From Atopsyche davidsoni (Eukaryota; Arthropoda; Insecta; Trichoptera; Hydrobiosidae), in NCBI GenBank assembly GCA_022113835.1, contig JAILWY010000016.1, positions 1,119,501-1,183,500 on the forward strand: DNA of 64,000 nucleotides, written 5' to 3'. Shown piece after piece: positions 21,613 to 31,443 of this stretch. The notes under the pieces are model-generated. The model worked only from the letters and a program-made list of their open reading frames with translations. It did no database searches and was not told the origin of the DNA. The position numbers and the translations under genes were made by a program. Every line of letters starts with the position of its first letter. Position 1 is the first letter of the stretch.

Positions 21613-23463
21613 TTAATCTGAAAACGAGTCCGACCAGTATGTGGTAGTGACTGGCGCAATGCTCTTGAAGAGATCCTTGGTGGATGGAGGTTTCTTCTCT
21701 TCTATGATCTTGACCATCTCAGCCTGGTGACGGTGGTGGTCCATGTGCCTCTCCATGGCGACCTGCTGCTTAAATCTCTTATCGCATATGGTACACTTGA
21801 AGGGTTTGGTGAGGCCCGGATGGTCCTGCTTCTTGTGCATGTTGAGAGTGGTCATGTTGGTGAAGCCCTGAGAGCAAGCCTCGCATTTGTACTTCTTGTC
21901 TCGGACGTGCACTGACTCGTGCACTTTTAGGTTCTTTCTCTGGCTGAAGACCTTGTCGCAGCTCGGACAGGGAAAGGTCTTGTTCTTATCGTCCATCACT
22001 TTTCCATACTCGTTTGGATGAGCATCTTTGTAATGAGTATAAAGTTCCTTAGAATACATGAAGGATTCCGTGCAGATGACACACTTGTGGGTCTTTTCCT
22101 TGGTATGAGTGATAAGGTGAAGTTTCAATACACTGGGATAAGGGAAAGTCTTTTGGCAATAAGTACACGGGTACCTCCCTACGACAGACGTACCGTCTTC
22201 GGATTTCCGTTTCTTGTAAGGTCTTTTCGTTACCTCGATGACGTCATCGTCGGACTCGTTGAACACTGGTTCAGTTTTCATGTACTTTTTCTTTTTGCCG
22301 GTTTTCTTTTTCGGCTTGCTTGATAATTTTCGGTTTTTTCTTCTCTTTTTGCCTTTTTTCTTTTCATTGTAGGAAGGGTCGTCCGACTCCGAAAATTCAT
22401 CCTCGTAGTCGTCATACTTGGAGGAGCGCTTTCTCTTGGCCGGGCGCTCCTCTTCGGACACGACGGGCTCGTTATCGCAATCGATGAGGACGAATTCGGT
22501 TTTGACGATAGTTTTTTTCTTCAAACCCAATTTATCTCTCAACGCCGTATCCGAGCTCTCGCAGCGGGTTTTGAAATTGTAAGCGATTTCCAAATCTTTC
22601 GCACACTGACTGCACACAAAACCGGGAAGTCCGTCATTTTCACTAATCTGCACCGCCGCGCAGGACATCACCTTTTCGCACATCCGCCGCGACTCATCGT
22701 CCTCGAATATAGAAATCAATATTCCCGTGGCCATGCACACGCGACACACGTCCAGCGCGGGCGAGCGGACGGGCGGCTCGCTCGCCTTCTCCGTTTCGCT
22801 CTCGGCCCTCTCGCTCGCGGGCTCGCACTCCGCGGACTCGGCGGACTCGGCCGACTCGCCCGACTCGCCCGACTCGCCCGACTCCCCCGACTCGCCCGAC
22901 TCGCACTCGGCGGACTCGACGCCGGGGACATCGTCGGGGACTTCTCCGGGCACGTCGTCTTCCTTGATCTCCTCGGGTACGGCCGCAGCCTCGGAAGACT
23001 CCGTCGGAGCGTCTTCCGCGGCCGGCTCGTCCGGCCGCTCGGGAGACTCGGAGACGTCCGTCGCTTCCTCTTCCGCGCGCTTGGAGATTCCTTCCAGAGG
23101 TGGCTCGGTATTCATACAATTCGTTTCGTGTTTAGTTTGGGAGTCACTTGTTGGAAGTTCGGAATCGTTCGCAGGCGGATCATTCGAAACTACACTGTCA
23201 TAACTCAGAGACATCTCTCTGGTCGCGTCCGTCGAGTTGTGCGGCGGCATAGCGTCGGCGCCGCCGAGCCGGAGGTCCCCGTAGGTCTGCTGCGCGGCGT
23301 TCGTTCGCAAGTCGGCCTGAAGTTCCATAGGCTTCATGTCATTATTTTGATAGTGCAGAACGCTGTCGTTCGCGTCCATCTGAACACTGTTCGAATGCAT
23401 TTTGGTGTACTGCGGGAACAGGTCCGCGTACTCGGAATCCATGTTCGGGTTGAAGTTCTGCAT
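21613..23463 (-). CDS. ZAD-type C2H2 zinc-finger protein, 616 aa
   Basis: A single uninterrupted frame. Residues 1-230 are acidic and low-complexity with a Glu-Ser-Gly repeat (about 188-212). A ZAD zinc-binding domain lies at about 238-315 with ligand cysteines C240, C243, C284 and C287. A basic spacer (about 340-430) has several nuclear-import-type clusters (PAKRKR, KGKKRRKNRK, KRPYKKRK) and two psi-KxE sites (VKTE near 320, MKTE near 395) that could be sumoylated. Five C2H2 fingers follow: C433/C436/H449/H453, C461/C464/H477/H482, C499/C502/H515/H519, C527/C530/H543/H548 and C557/C560/H573/H577. By family knowledge ZAD domains dimerise and the fingers bind DNA, so this is probably a nuclear transcription factor; its targets are unknown. 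The start is the first ATG after the CpG-rich promoter, and upstream in-frame extension is not supported. Intronless organisation could reflect either an ancestral state or a retrocopy. Confidence 0.93.
   Translation of the reverse strand: MQNFNPNMDSEYADLFPQYTKMHSNSVQMDANDSVLHYQNNDMKPMELQADLRTNAAQQTYGDLRLGGADAMPPHNSTDATREMSLSYDSVVSNDPPANDSELPTSDSQTKHETNCMNTEPPLEGISKRAEEEATDVSESPERPDEPAAEDAPTESSEAAAVPEEIKEDDVPGEVPDDVPGVESAECESGESGESGESGESGESAESAESAECEPASERAESETEKASEPPVRSPALDVCRVCMATGILISIFEDDESRRMCEKVMSCAAVQISENDGLPGFVCSQCAKDLEIAYNFKTRCESSDTALRDKLGLKKKTIVKTEFVLIDCDNEPVVSEEERPAKRKRSSKYDDYEDEFSESDDPSYNEKKKGKKRRKNRKLSSKPKKKTGKKKKYMKTEPVFNESDDDVIEVTKRPYKKRKSEDGTSVVGRYPCTYCQKTFPYPSVLKLHLITHTKEKTHKCVICTESFMYSKELYTHYKDAHPNEYGKVMDDKNKTFPCPSCDKVFSQRKNLKVHESVHVRDKKYKCEACSQGFTNMTTLNMHKKQDHPGLTKPFKCTICDKRFKQQVAMERHMDHHRHQAEMVKIIEEKKPPSTKDLFKSIAPVTTTYWSDSFSD
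22834..22920 (-). repeat. GC-rich 9-bp tandem repeat encoding Glu-Ser-Gly/Ala
   Basis: Units of about 9 bp (GACTCGCCC on the plus strand) repeat eight to nine times with minor variants, giving ESG then ESA repeats in the zinc-finger protein. The low complexity also keeps other frames open on both strands; these have no independent support. Such arrays commonly vary in length between alleles. Confidence 0.9.
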
Positions 23464-23610
23464 GGCACATTTAACTTAAAAAAACACTGCACCTTATTAC
23501 GCACCGCACGCTCGCCGACGCTTGTTTGGTAATACTGACGTCATTCCGGGCACAGAATACGCCAGTCCGCCGCGCCGCGCATGCGCCCGCGCCCGGAAGT
23601 TTTAGCGCGA
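23464..23610 (-). promoter_or_regulatory. CpG-rich promoter with CRE, NRF-1-like and ETS sites
   Basis: Immediately upstream of the zinc-finger ATG, DNA is CpG-rich and TATA-less. It contains a perfect TGACGTCA (23536-23543, CREB/ATF), a perfect GCGCATGCGC (23577-23586, NRF-1; the insect counterpart is Erect wing) and CCGGAAGT (23593-23600, ETS/GABP) within 70 bp. This trio is typical of broadly expressed promoters. The transcription start is probably between the CRE and the ATG. Confidence 0.7.
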
Positions 23611-26504
23611 CTTTACAATCTCACTTCAGCGCTCGCTGCACCGGCCCGGCATTCACCTCAACACTGCACACTTATTATTACTCTAAATCAAACCATGCAA
23701 AACAATCTATTATTATTATATCTGCTGTTTAAAATACTATACCTTTTGTGTAAATTTATTGTAATCAAAAAATGCATTTTACGTTGAAAAAAGGTACGTT
23801 TATAAATACGTAAAAATATATACATTTTGGATACTACCGTATGTTTACAGTACGTACAGTAAATTTAAAAAATCTCAAAACAATAAAAGTGTTTATTGAA
23901 GATATTTGATCCCTGACTTGAAGAATCCAAATCAATTTACAACATCGGCTGCCAGAACCTAAGAAAATCCTAAAAATTCATCGTTTACAAAGCGAATAAA
24001 AAAATACCTGTAGTATTTCTTGGGAGTGTATTTCCAGAGTTTTCATACAAACTACTTCATATGAACATGAGCGACATCTGAAATAGCTCGCTCCTCGGCC
24101 ATAAAACCGTGAATGGGAAAACCCAAAAATATTAAGGCCGAATTCTTTCGCTAACGTCTTTTTCCTTTAAATTGTTTACGCACTGTTTGATGTGAACCGT
24201 TTTTGTCATTTCGAGGGATAAGGGTGCACGTGAAAAATTAAGGCCGTAGTGCTATTATACTGGGATAATAATATATGGAGAAAAAAAAACCTTTTCTCTA
24301 CGTCGTCCTCCTTCCCCGGCAGTGGCGTGCCCTGGATTCAAAAATTAAGCAAGCGATATTAATCATTGAATAATAAAAGTCTTCCAAATCACGCTAAATA
24401 AAAAAATTAACCACAAGTGGAATAATTCTATCGCTATTGGTGTATTTTAGGCCATCGTTACCCCTTAACTGGCCGAGTATTTGAACCATTATATTCAAGA
24501 GTGTAACCGATGTATCAAGTTGCTAGATAAATATTCCAAGACTCGGCTTCTTCTTTGCTTTTACTGAGTGTGAATTACACCATTTTGTCAGCAAATATAA
24601 TTATTCAAGTGGCGAAGAGATTATGATCATTTATTCTCGAAAGCGCATTGGCCTTATGAGGGCTTTTTCGGACAGTTTAAGAGTAGACTTTCAAGTGCGT
24701 ATTGACATGTTTAAAAAATAAATATAAAAATGCCTATCATTGAAAATATATAGATTGTAATACTTTCAAACCATTATAATCTTATCTTGTTATGTTACTT
24801 GTCGTGTTACTAAAAACGGTAGGAGTTACTATCATTCAAATATTGCTACCTGATAGGTCAGATACTTTCAAGGTCGAATTTAATATTAACAATAATATAT
24901 GATCAAATATATTAGAAGCAATGCTTTATTGTTCAAGTGGACGGACGCCACTGGGTGGTTGTAATTTTACGTCGAAAAGCCCTTTTCGTGTCTCTACCTT
25001 TCTCTCTTATTAATTTGGTCAGTTTATAAAAGATACCTGAAAAGACTTCCCTTACATTATTACTTTTCTTAAAAGCATTAAGCATCTACAAACTGTTGAA
25101 CGTCTTCTATTGACTTGTCTGAAGAAGCCCTCGAAAGGCAAAGCAGTCACAAACAAAAACTATCCTTATATAGTAAACATGCGACTTTATTTTCTGCGTT
25201 ACTTAAAAATATTTATTTCGATGTTTAGAAAATTTTGAGGTTATCTGATAGGTCAGAAATTTGACCTAGAAAGTATCTAAACAGATAAAGTTTTAAAAAC
25301 ACTGTGATGAATGTTTAACTGGCGTGTATTTTTTCTATAGAAATCAACTAATATAGCAGATGCTACTCTGTAAAACCTGATCACGAGTTTGGAGCATGCT
25401 GTAATTCGCTAGGCAAATATAAATATCCCCCAATGAGGGTAGGCGAGCGATAAAGGCTGATAGAGTCCGTCATGTGACAACACCGTTTATACTCATTATC
25501 CTCGTGACGTCACCTACAACCTCTAAAAGGGAGGGAGACCAAAGTAACTATAACAATGGATATCCACGACACGATTGTTTGATTTGAAATATTTAATATT
25601 ACAACATTGAATGTGGCTTTTCAAGATCCGACTAAAGCAAAAGCGAAAAAGTGCTCGCAAATATATAAGTCTATTAACCATTTGGTTGGACACGTATATT
25701 GTATAAAAGTATAACCTAAACTGGTTATTGTAAACCTATTGTTATAAACACTTTTTATGGACTTTTATTATTTTATAGAGAAATGCGAATATATTTTTAT
25801 TTCGCAGATAACAAGTAGATCTAACCAGTCTACTCAATTGTGAACTCAGGTGTAGTTTCATTCCAGACAAATGTTGTTTGTATCATTTTCGTGCGTTTAT
25901 TCACCCATAATAACAGTGTAAAAAATTAATTAATTAATTAATTGTAAAACACAATGCTCTTCAATGAGTTGAAATTCGAGCCAAAAATGCTTGAGATTTG
26001 ACCATCTTGTAAAACACATGAACATATCTACGAGTATGATATTTTTGATGTTCACTGTTTTATTTAATATACAAACTTAGGTGCTAAAAAATTGACTTAA
26101 GTATTTATAATAAAATTAAAATCAAATGCATGAAATGCCATTGGGTATTTTGAAAATTCAAGAAGTTTGAAATGAGTTGGTACTTAAAAACCCTTGAACA
26201 TGACGGATTACCCGGTTGGCTATTTTTAACCGGTTGTTAGGGAGGGTTATCTGGGGGGGGAGTGGGTATATGTACCGCAGGGTTGGCCTTCTCGGGGGTG
26301 ATGTCAACAGAATTATTTTCAGAACTGATCTTAAAATACAAATCAAATATCAACGTACACGTGCTAATTTTATCCATGATACGTATTGTCTTTTTAAAAA
26401 AGTACATCTGTGAAAAATTAATTTCATGATTCTTTGTTTTTCATTAAGTAAATTTAAATTGGGAAATTAGGAAAGTACTATGGTTAAAAGAAATTTCACT
26501 GGAG
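23611..26504. other. intergenic DNA upstream of the zinc-finger gene
   Basis: No gene recognised. At 25124-25160 a CTGAAGAAG block with a small GCC...GGC hairpin and a CACAAACAAAAA tail matches 32456-32500. At 25925-25945 there is a short TTAA microsatellite. Confidence 0.4.
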
Positions 26505-26570
26505 ATTTTGTTCTGTTCTGCTTTATGGAATCGAAGGGTCTTGCTATCTACTGTCTGCCACAAAAAAAGG
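26505..26570 (+). pseudogene. LINE reverse-transcriptase fragment (left piece)
   Basis: Reads approximately VLFCFMESKG, corresponding to the conserved VLLYGxEAW segment near the C-terminus of RTE/Jockey-like ORF2 proteins. Repeat R begins immediately after it, and a further LINE piece resumes at 27103. Confidence 0.45.
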
Positions 26571-26576
26571 ACCGTT

Positions 26577-27106
26577 TTACCTGGCGAAATCGTGTCATTT
26601 AATTAATTTAATTGTCACTTTATTTTTCTATGCCGAAAGTTGATTTTTTTATAGAGTATTGAAAAAACTATAAATTATATTTATCTATTTTTTATTATTT
26701 AATTAACGTCCATTTTCAGGGTAAAATAAAATCTTGAAGATGTTGAAAAATTAGATAAAATGACGACTTTTCAAAACCAAAGTTTGTTAAAGGTTTTTTT
26801 TTTTTTAATTTTTAAAATAATGTATCGCACAGGAATTATATTTAATTTTTTAATTTCAATTGAAAAAAAGATTTTCAAATGTTTAGGACTCTTAGAACAG
26901 GGACATGACGAATCTCCAAATTCCTACACTTCAATCGGAAAAACACATATTTATCATATTAAAAGTAAATTTACAAGAAATAAAAATATATTCTGTTCGG
27001 AAGAAGAGATGTATCTAAATTTTTTCATTTAATTTTTTTTGATTGGTGCAGTCGATTTTTCGCAAAACGGACCATAAAATGATCAAAGAAACTCGAGTAT
27101 GGGACC
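26577..27106 (+). repeat. dispersed repeat R, copy 2
   Basis: Nearly colinear with 12048-12576 from TACCTGGCGAAATCGTG to GGGACC. LINE-derived coding lies on both sides (26505-26570 and 27103-27290), so R appears to have inserted into a LINE copy; this fixes the right end of R at about the GGGACC. The 90-codon frame at 26760-27032 is not kept open in the other copies. Confidence 0.85.
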
Positions 27107-27290
27107 ATGGGTTAAAAAAATCGTGCACATAATGCGCAAAGAAAGTAAACTCTCTTGGCCACATTTTTCGTAAAAATACGTACGGCATCCTCCAGCTGAT
27201 TGTCCAAGGAAAAATCAAAGGAAATGGGGGCATCAAAAGAAGAAAGACTTCTATTGTGAAAACCCAAAAGTCACGAAAAACATTCAATGC
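27103..27290 (+). pseudogene. LINE ORF2 C-terminal fragment (right piece)
   Basis: Continues the LINE interrupted by repeat R: a PWV-like segment, then LGHIFRKNTYGILQLIVQGK in a shifted frame, then a basic tail. The same block occurs at 57700-57760. It is the end of the ORF2 protein of a non-LTR retrotransposon and is frameshifted. Confidence 0.65.
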
Positions 27291-27584
27291 AAAACGAAAA
27301 TCAATATAATTATTACAAGAGTGCTCTTTTCATCCGTGGCCTTGTACAGTTTCGGCTTGTTGTAGTTTTATCTTCAGTCTGCCGGCATAGAAACCTGATC
27401 TGCCCGGGTCAGAACAAATCACCTTTGGGAAAACAATTAATCTTGGCCCGCCGGGAATAGACAATGCGATGGATCCACGATCAATTGATTGCAGACGTGG
27501 ACGGTACGCGATCTACGGACAAACTTAAGTTATATATAAATATATATATATATAAACATATGTAGGGGTGATTATTGTACCCTC

Positions 27585-27710
27585 TTGTTTTGTATGTTAT
27601 TATCCTATACAACCACATTTCTGTCGCCTCAATCTTCGACTCCATAAAGAAGAACTGAGACGACATAACATTTGAAGAATCTCCAGCGTTATATCCCTTG
27701 AGCATAGTAC
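27585..27710 (-). pseudogene. LINE ORF2 fragment, inverted
   Basis: On the minus strand a short frame contains FMESKIEATEMWLYRIITYK, corresponding to the YGxEAW...EMWLYRRIL region of the same LINE type as 26505 and 57578. It is separate from, and opposite in orientation to, the neighbouring pieces. Confidence 0.55.
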
Positions 27711-28665
27711 TTTCCTCAAATTATCAAATATAGAAATCATGTCAGGATTTAAATCCCCTTTGCTAAAGTGAAATGTCTGTAATAAGATGTCTTTGGATGT
27801 TGCTGAGTTGAAGTTCGGGTTTCTGGACTACTGTTTGGAGCTAGTTTGGAGTTGCAAGAAAGGGCGATGAGCAAAATATCGTTAATCTTATATTATTAAC
27901 TGTAAATATTGTGATTAATAATAGCGAGCATGCTTGAGGTCAATTTTAGGAAGTTTAAATACGGACAAAGTAATAAATAGGTATTTTTTATGTTGTTTCT
28001 TATGACACAACATTAAAAATACCAATTCCAAAAAATACTAAAAAAAATAAAATAAAAATATATAAAAATACCAAATTTTGTTATCAAAAATGTGTATTTC
28101 AAACTTTAAACTGTTTACGTTAACTTTAAATCAATTTTAGTCAATATTTAACCGTTACAATCAGAACTGTGGCATTTAGAGTCTTCTCTATACTACTAGT
28201 CTTTAAAGTCTAATTTTTGTGGATATGATGTATTTATTTTTTAATTTGAAATCTATATCTTTTGTCTAACAGCATTGATTAAATACAGCTTGGTCCTCGG
28301 CTTGTACAGCAGCTCATTATATTGCAACACATCCGCTTAAAAAGTACAAAATGTTCATAATTTAATACTCAGCACGGAAAACCAGCGCAGAGAGTAAACT
28401 CTATTATGCTAAAACTAATAGAAAACCTTTTGGCTTTATAATTTCGTGATGGAAAATTCAACCACAATGATCGATCGATCATTGAATCGAGTTCGTGAAT
28501 GGGGTAATATTAATTATGCGATTGCAAATCTCATATTGATATCCAATATCGGACAATAAGCCACGAACAGAGCCGCCCGCAAAAGACTATAATATATTGC
28601 AAGGAATATATAAAAATATGTGTGTAAATATATATAAATATGTATATATATGTATAAAAGGTTGA

Positions 28666-28740
28666 CTTGGTGTCTTAGTGATTAGTTAATCGACTCTTGA
28701 TCGATTGCTCCCCGGTTCGATGCCAGTCTTGATATGTTAA
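28666..28740 (+). pseudogene. tRNA-derived SINE head, Lys-CUU-like
   Basis: An A-box-like GGTGTCTTAGTGATTAGT, an ATCGA-CTCTTGA-TCGAT anticodon arm (anticodon CTT) and a B box GGTTCGATGCC are in the correct order. The 3' body (GTTAATCTAATACTGGTGTA) is weakly like that of the copies at 46656 and 47130, suggesting one SINE family. Confidence 0.6.
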
Positions 28741-28872
28741 TCTAATACTGGTGTAAATGGCCTGTTTCAGTTCATTCAAAGCATTGCATGTGATAATATA
28801 AATATATATATATATTGTCCTGCTGTTTCGAAAGTAATTTGGTTTGTTACTTGATATTTTTTGTACTCCGAC

Positions 28873-28903
28873 GTTTCGGTCCCCGTGCTGGGGTCATCTT
28901 AGT
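28873..28903 (-). ncRNA. hammerhead-like hairpin motif
   Basis: On the minus strand: CTAAGATGA, a CCCC/GGGG stem with AGCA-type loop, ACC, then GAAACGTCGG. The 3' flank GAAACGTCGG is shared with 30726 and 31080. Confidence 0.5.
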
Positions 28904-29975
28904 GAATTTTGGTCGTGTGACCTGTATTTGAGCGCACTACTCCGAGTACTAGCACGGATTTTGCAACATTGGAGGACAGCAATCTTCTAACACCTCCAAT
29001 ACGGTCAAAACCTACGATCGTTGTTTGTACTTCTATGGTTTATCCATAGTATATCGTTGAGTCCCCTGCTGGATGTGGGATTTGATTTTACTAATTGTGA
29101 ATCTATAAATAGCGCGAGCAAGTTATCAGTCGTGCCGTTAATAACGTGTTCTCGGCCGTAATTCGCTCTCATGAATATAAAGTGGCCTCCCGGCGTATAT
29201 TAGCAGATATAACGTTTACTAATAATAATTTAATGATGTTGTTTTAAGCCAGAGAATAAAAAATAGCATTTCTAGGAAAAAAAAATTTCTTGGAAGGGTG
29301 AAGAGATTTTTTCTTTGATTTTCTATTTTAACACCTTGCGAGCTCAAATGAGTTAAAATAAAGAATATATCATTAGATGAAAAACTGAAATTTTTTCAAA
29401 GTTTTCAAATTTGTTGAAGATGATAACTCTACTGTAGAGTTTTCCATCATAATAAATTTGCAATAAATGCAAACGAGCTTGCTTTGCCGCGGAGGTCACG
29501 ACACGCCTGTAGGGATACGTTTAATTAAATGCGCGTTATTGGTAATGTAAGAAAATCGTTTTAGAATAGCGTCCTTAAATCAAATGCTCTTATAAAGTTA
29601 AGTATTTTGCTGAAAAGAGCATAATATATTTTTATGTTCGTTGAAAATATATGCAAGAGATTTAATTTGGATAAGTCTTGTTTATATTCAACAACGGATA
29701 TTTACAGAAAATTCACTTACCTATTTGCTCAGTAGGGGGATGTTTTGGACAGCTTCAGCTTTCTGAAATAAAAAATATATAAATACATTACTGTATTCAT
29801 AATTAAAAGCAAGAGGGGGAATTAAAACTAAAAGCTTATTCAGGATCCAATGAATCAACAAACAGACGAAAGCGCTTACGAACAGAAATGTTTAAATATT
29901 TTTGTTATTTCAACCTGGTGTGTTATAAATTAAACATTTTTTTTAGTAAATAACCATTCTTCGTCAGTTAATTTT

Positions 29976-30145
29976 CCTCAGAGGAGGTTGGCGACCATTT
30001 CACTGAGCATATACTCATACTGAACCAGTGTTCATGGTTTTCTATGTGGAAAATAGTGCAGTGGGTATTCGGGTCCTTCTAGGCCGTAGTTTGCTTATTA
30101 CTGCTGCCCAATAGCATTATTATATAATCCTTTCCTTACAAAGCT
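29976..30145 (+). repeat. dispersed repeat Q, copy 1
   Basis: A block beginning CCTCAGAGGAGGTTGGCGAC and including TTCATGGTTTTCTA, then a GGCCGTAGTTTGC block, recurs at 44419-44532, inverted at 50120-50356, and at 56360-56590. No frame is conserved between copies. Family not recognised. Confidence 0.8.
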
Positions 30146-30219
30146 ATTACCGATCCTTTACACACGCTCAGGGTACAAAATGACAGCCATGCACAAACAA
30201 ATGTGAAGAGCTAGGAGTG

Positions 30220-30540
30220 TATAAATAACCCAAGTTCACGTGTTCTTATTCAAATCTTAAAGCAAAGTTTTAGAAGCGAATTCAACCCTTAATTATAAGC
30301 AAATAAGACATGCTAACTTTATTTGCTCTGATTTCAAGTTATCTCATAAGTTATTTCTATACTAAATTTAACTCAAAGCTAGCGCCAGTCACTGAAGGGG
30401 GCAACTCCCTATTGAAGAACATTCCACCATGCTGGGCTTCCTCCGATAACTTCTCTCATCATCCCATGGCTATTCGAAAGTTGGATCTTGATTACAATGA
30501 GGAACTGACTGCGCAGCATGAGCAGGGACGGTGCCATTGA
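30220..30540 (+). CDS. possible small secreted-peptide gene (weak)
   Basis: TATAAATA at 30220-30227 and an initiator-like TTCAAATC with A at 30252 (32 bases on) precede an ATG at 30310. The 76-residue frame begins with a hydrophobic stretch (MLTLFALISSYLISYF) that could be a signal peptide, then a mixed polar tail ending GRCH. I do not recognise the peptide, no AATAAA follows closely, and the frame directly follows repeat Q. Chance is a serious alternative. Confidence 0.18.
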
Positions 30541-30725
30541 AACAAGAAACATGATAATCTAAACCTAGAAACTTCTCTCCCAGCAAATGCCAATCGAAGA
30601 CCTTGAATTGTAAAGCACCAGCTCACTTAAAAAAAACCAGTAAATGTACATTTTATACTAAATTACTTTTTACCAAAAATAGTTGTGACTTTGTTTAACT
30701 CCTTGGGTGTTCGTGTTCATCCGAC

Positions 30726-30755
30726 GTTTCGGTCAATGCTGTGGCCATCTTCAAG
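30726..30755 (-). ncRNA. hammerhead-like hairpin motif
   Basis: On the minus strand: CTTGAAGAT, a GGCC...GACC hairpin, GAAACGTCGG. Part of the family described in the findings. Confidence 0.5.
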
Positions 30756-31061
30756 AATTTTGTCTCATAACGACGGCTGGCAAAGCCTTCGAACATACAA
30801 AACGAAGCTGCTAGTTTTGCCAATATGTTTCGCTATCATCCTCTGCCTGAGAATGCCAACTAAAAACCTTTAAGAAAGTTAAAAATTTTGATACTCAACT
30901 TAAAATTTAACTACATAGAATTTTTTTTATAAAAAGTTGATATTTTACTGACCTAACACAAAGCGCGCCTTAACATCCAAAAATATTGTTTTTGGTAAAA
31001 TTTAACCCTAGTCAAAGATGAAGTATTAGAATATTATCCAAAATTGTCTAAAAAAAATATT

Positions 31062-31090
31062 GCTTCTAGTACCGGAGCCGAAACGTCGGG
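31062..31090 (+). ncRNA. hammerhead-like hairpin motif, box I decayed
   Basis: Stem GCTTC pairs with GGAGC around TAGTACC, followed by C and GAAACGTCGG. The CTGANGAT box expected before the stem is replaced by A-rich sequence. Confidence 0.4.
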
Positions 31091-31420
31091 TCAATAATCA
31101 AAATTTGATACGGATTTATTCAAAATATTTCCACAAAACTGTGTCTTCATATAATGTATAAGCAAAATAAGCCTTAATATAATTTGTATATTTTTAAATA
31201 TTATAAAACACGCGCATAAAGGTAAAGTTTAAAAGTGCATTTTTTACTAACTCTAAGTTTTTTTGTGCATTTTTTTGTTTTTTTAAATAATGCCAAACAA
31301 AACGTTACTTTAAGAAAGTAAAAGCGCTAGCTCGCTGCTTGCCTTTAGATTAGATTAAAACTCACTTTATTCCGGGCGGATTATGTAAGGTTAGGTTTAA
31401 AGTCATTAAAAAGTAAACGA

Positions 31421-31443
31421 GGGTTAGGGTAGGTTAGGTTAGG
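31421..31443 (+). repeat. short interstitial TTAGG-like run
   Basis: About four imperfect GGTTA units, the insect telomeric repeat. Similar runs occur at 44868-44885 and, as GGGTT, at 54997-55016. Confidence 0.7.

Noticed and set aside
22694..23203. Open frames of 141, 71 and 158 codons in other frames and on the opposite strand over the acidic repeat
   Set aside because: They come from the GC-rich 9-bp array and biased codons of the zinc-finger gene; their arginine-rich or Asp-Ser-Pro repeats have no independent support.
26760..27032. 90-codon frame inside repeat R copy 2
   Set aside because: The corresponding frame is broken in the copies at 12240 and 53340, so it is not under coding constraint.
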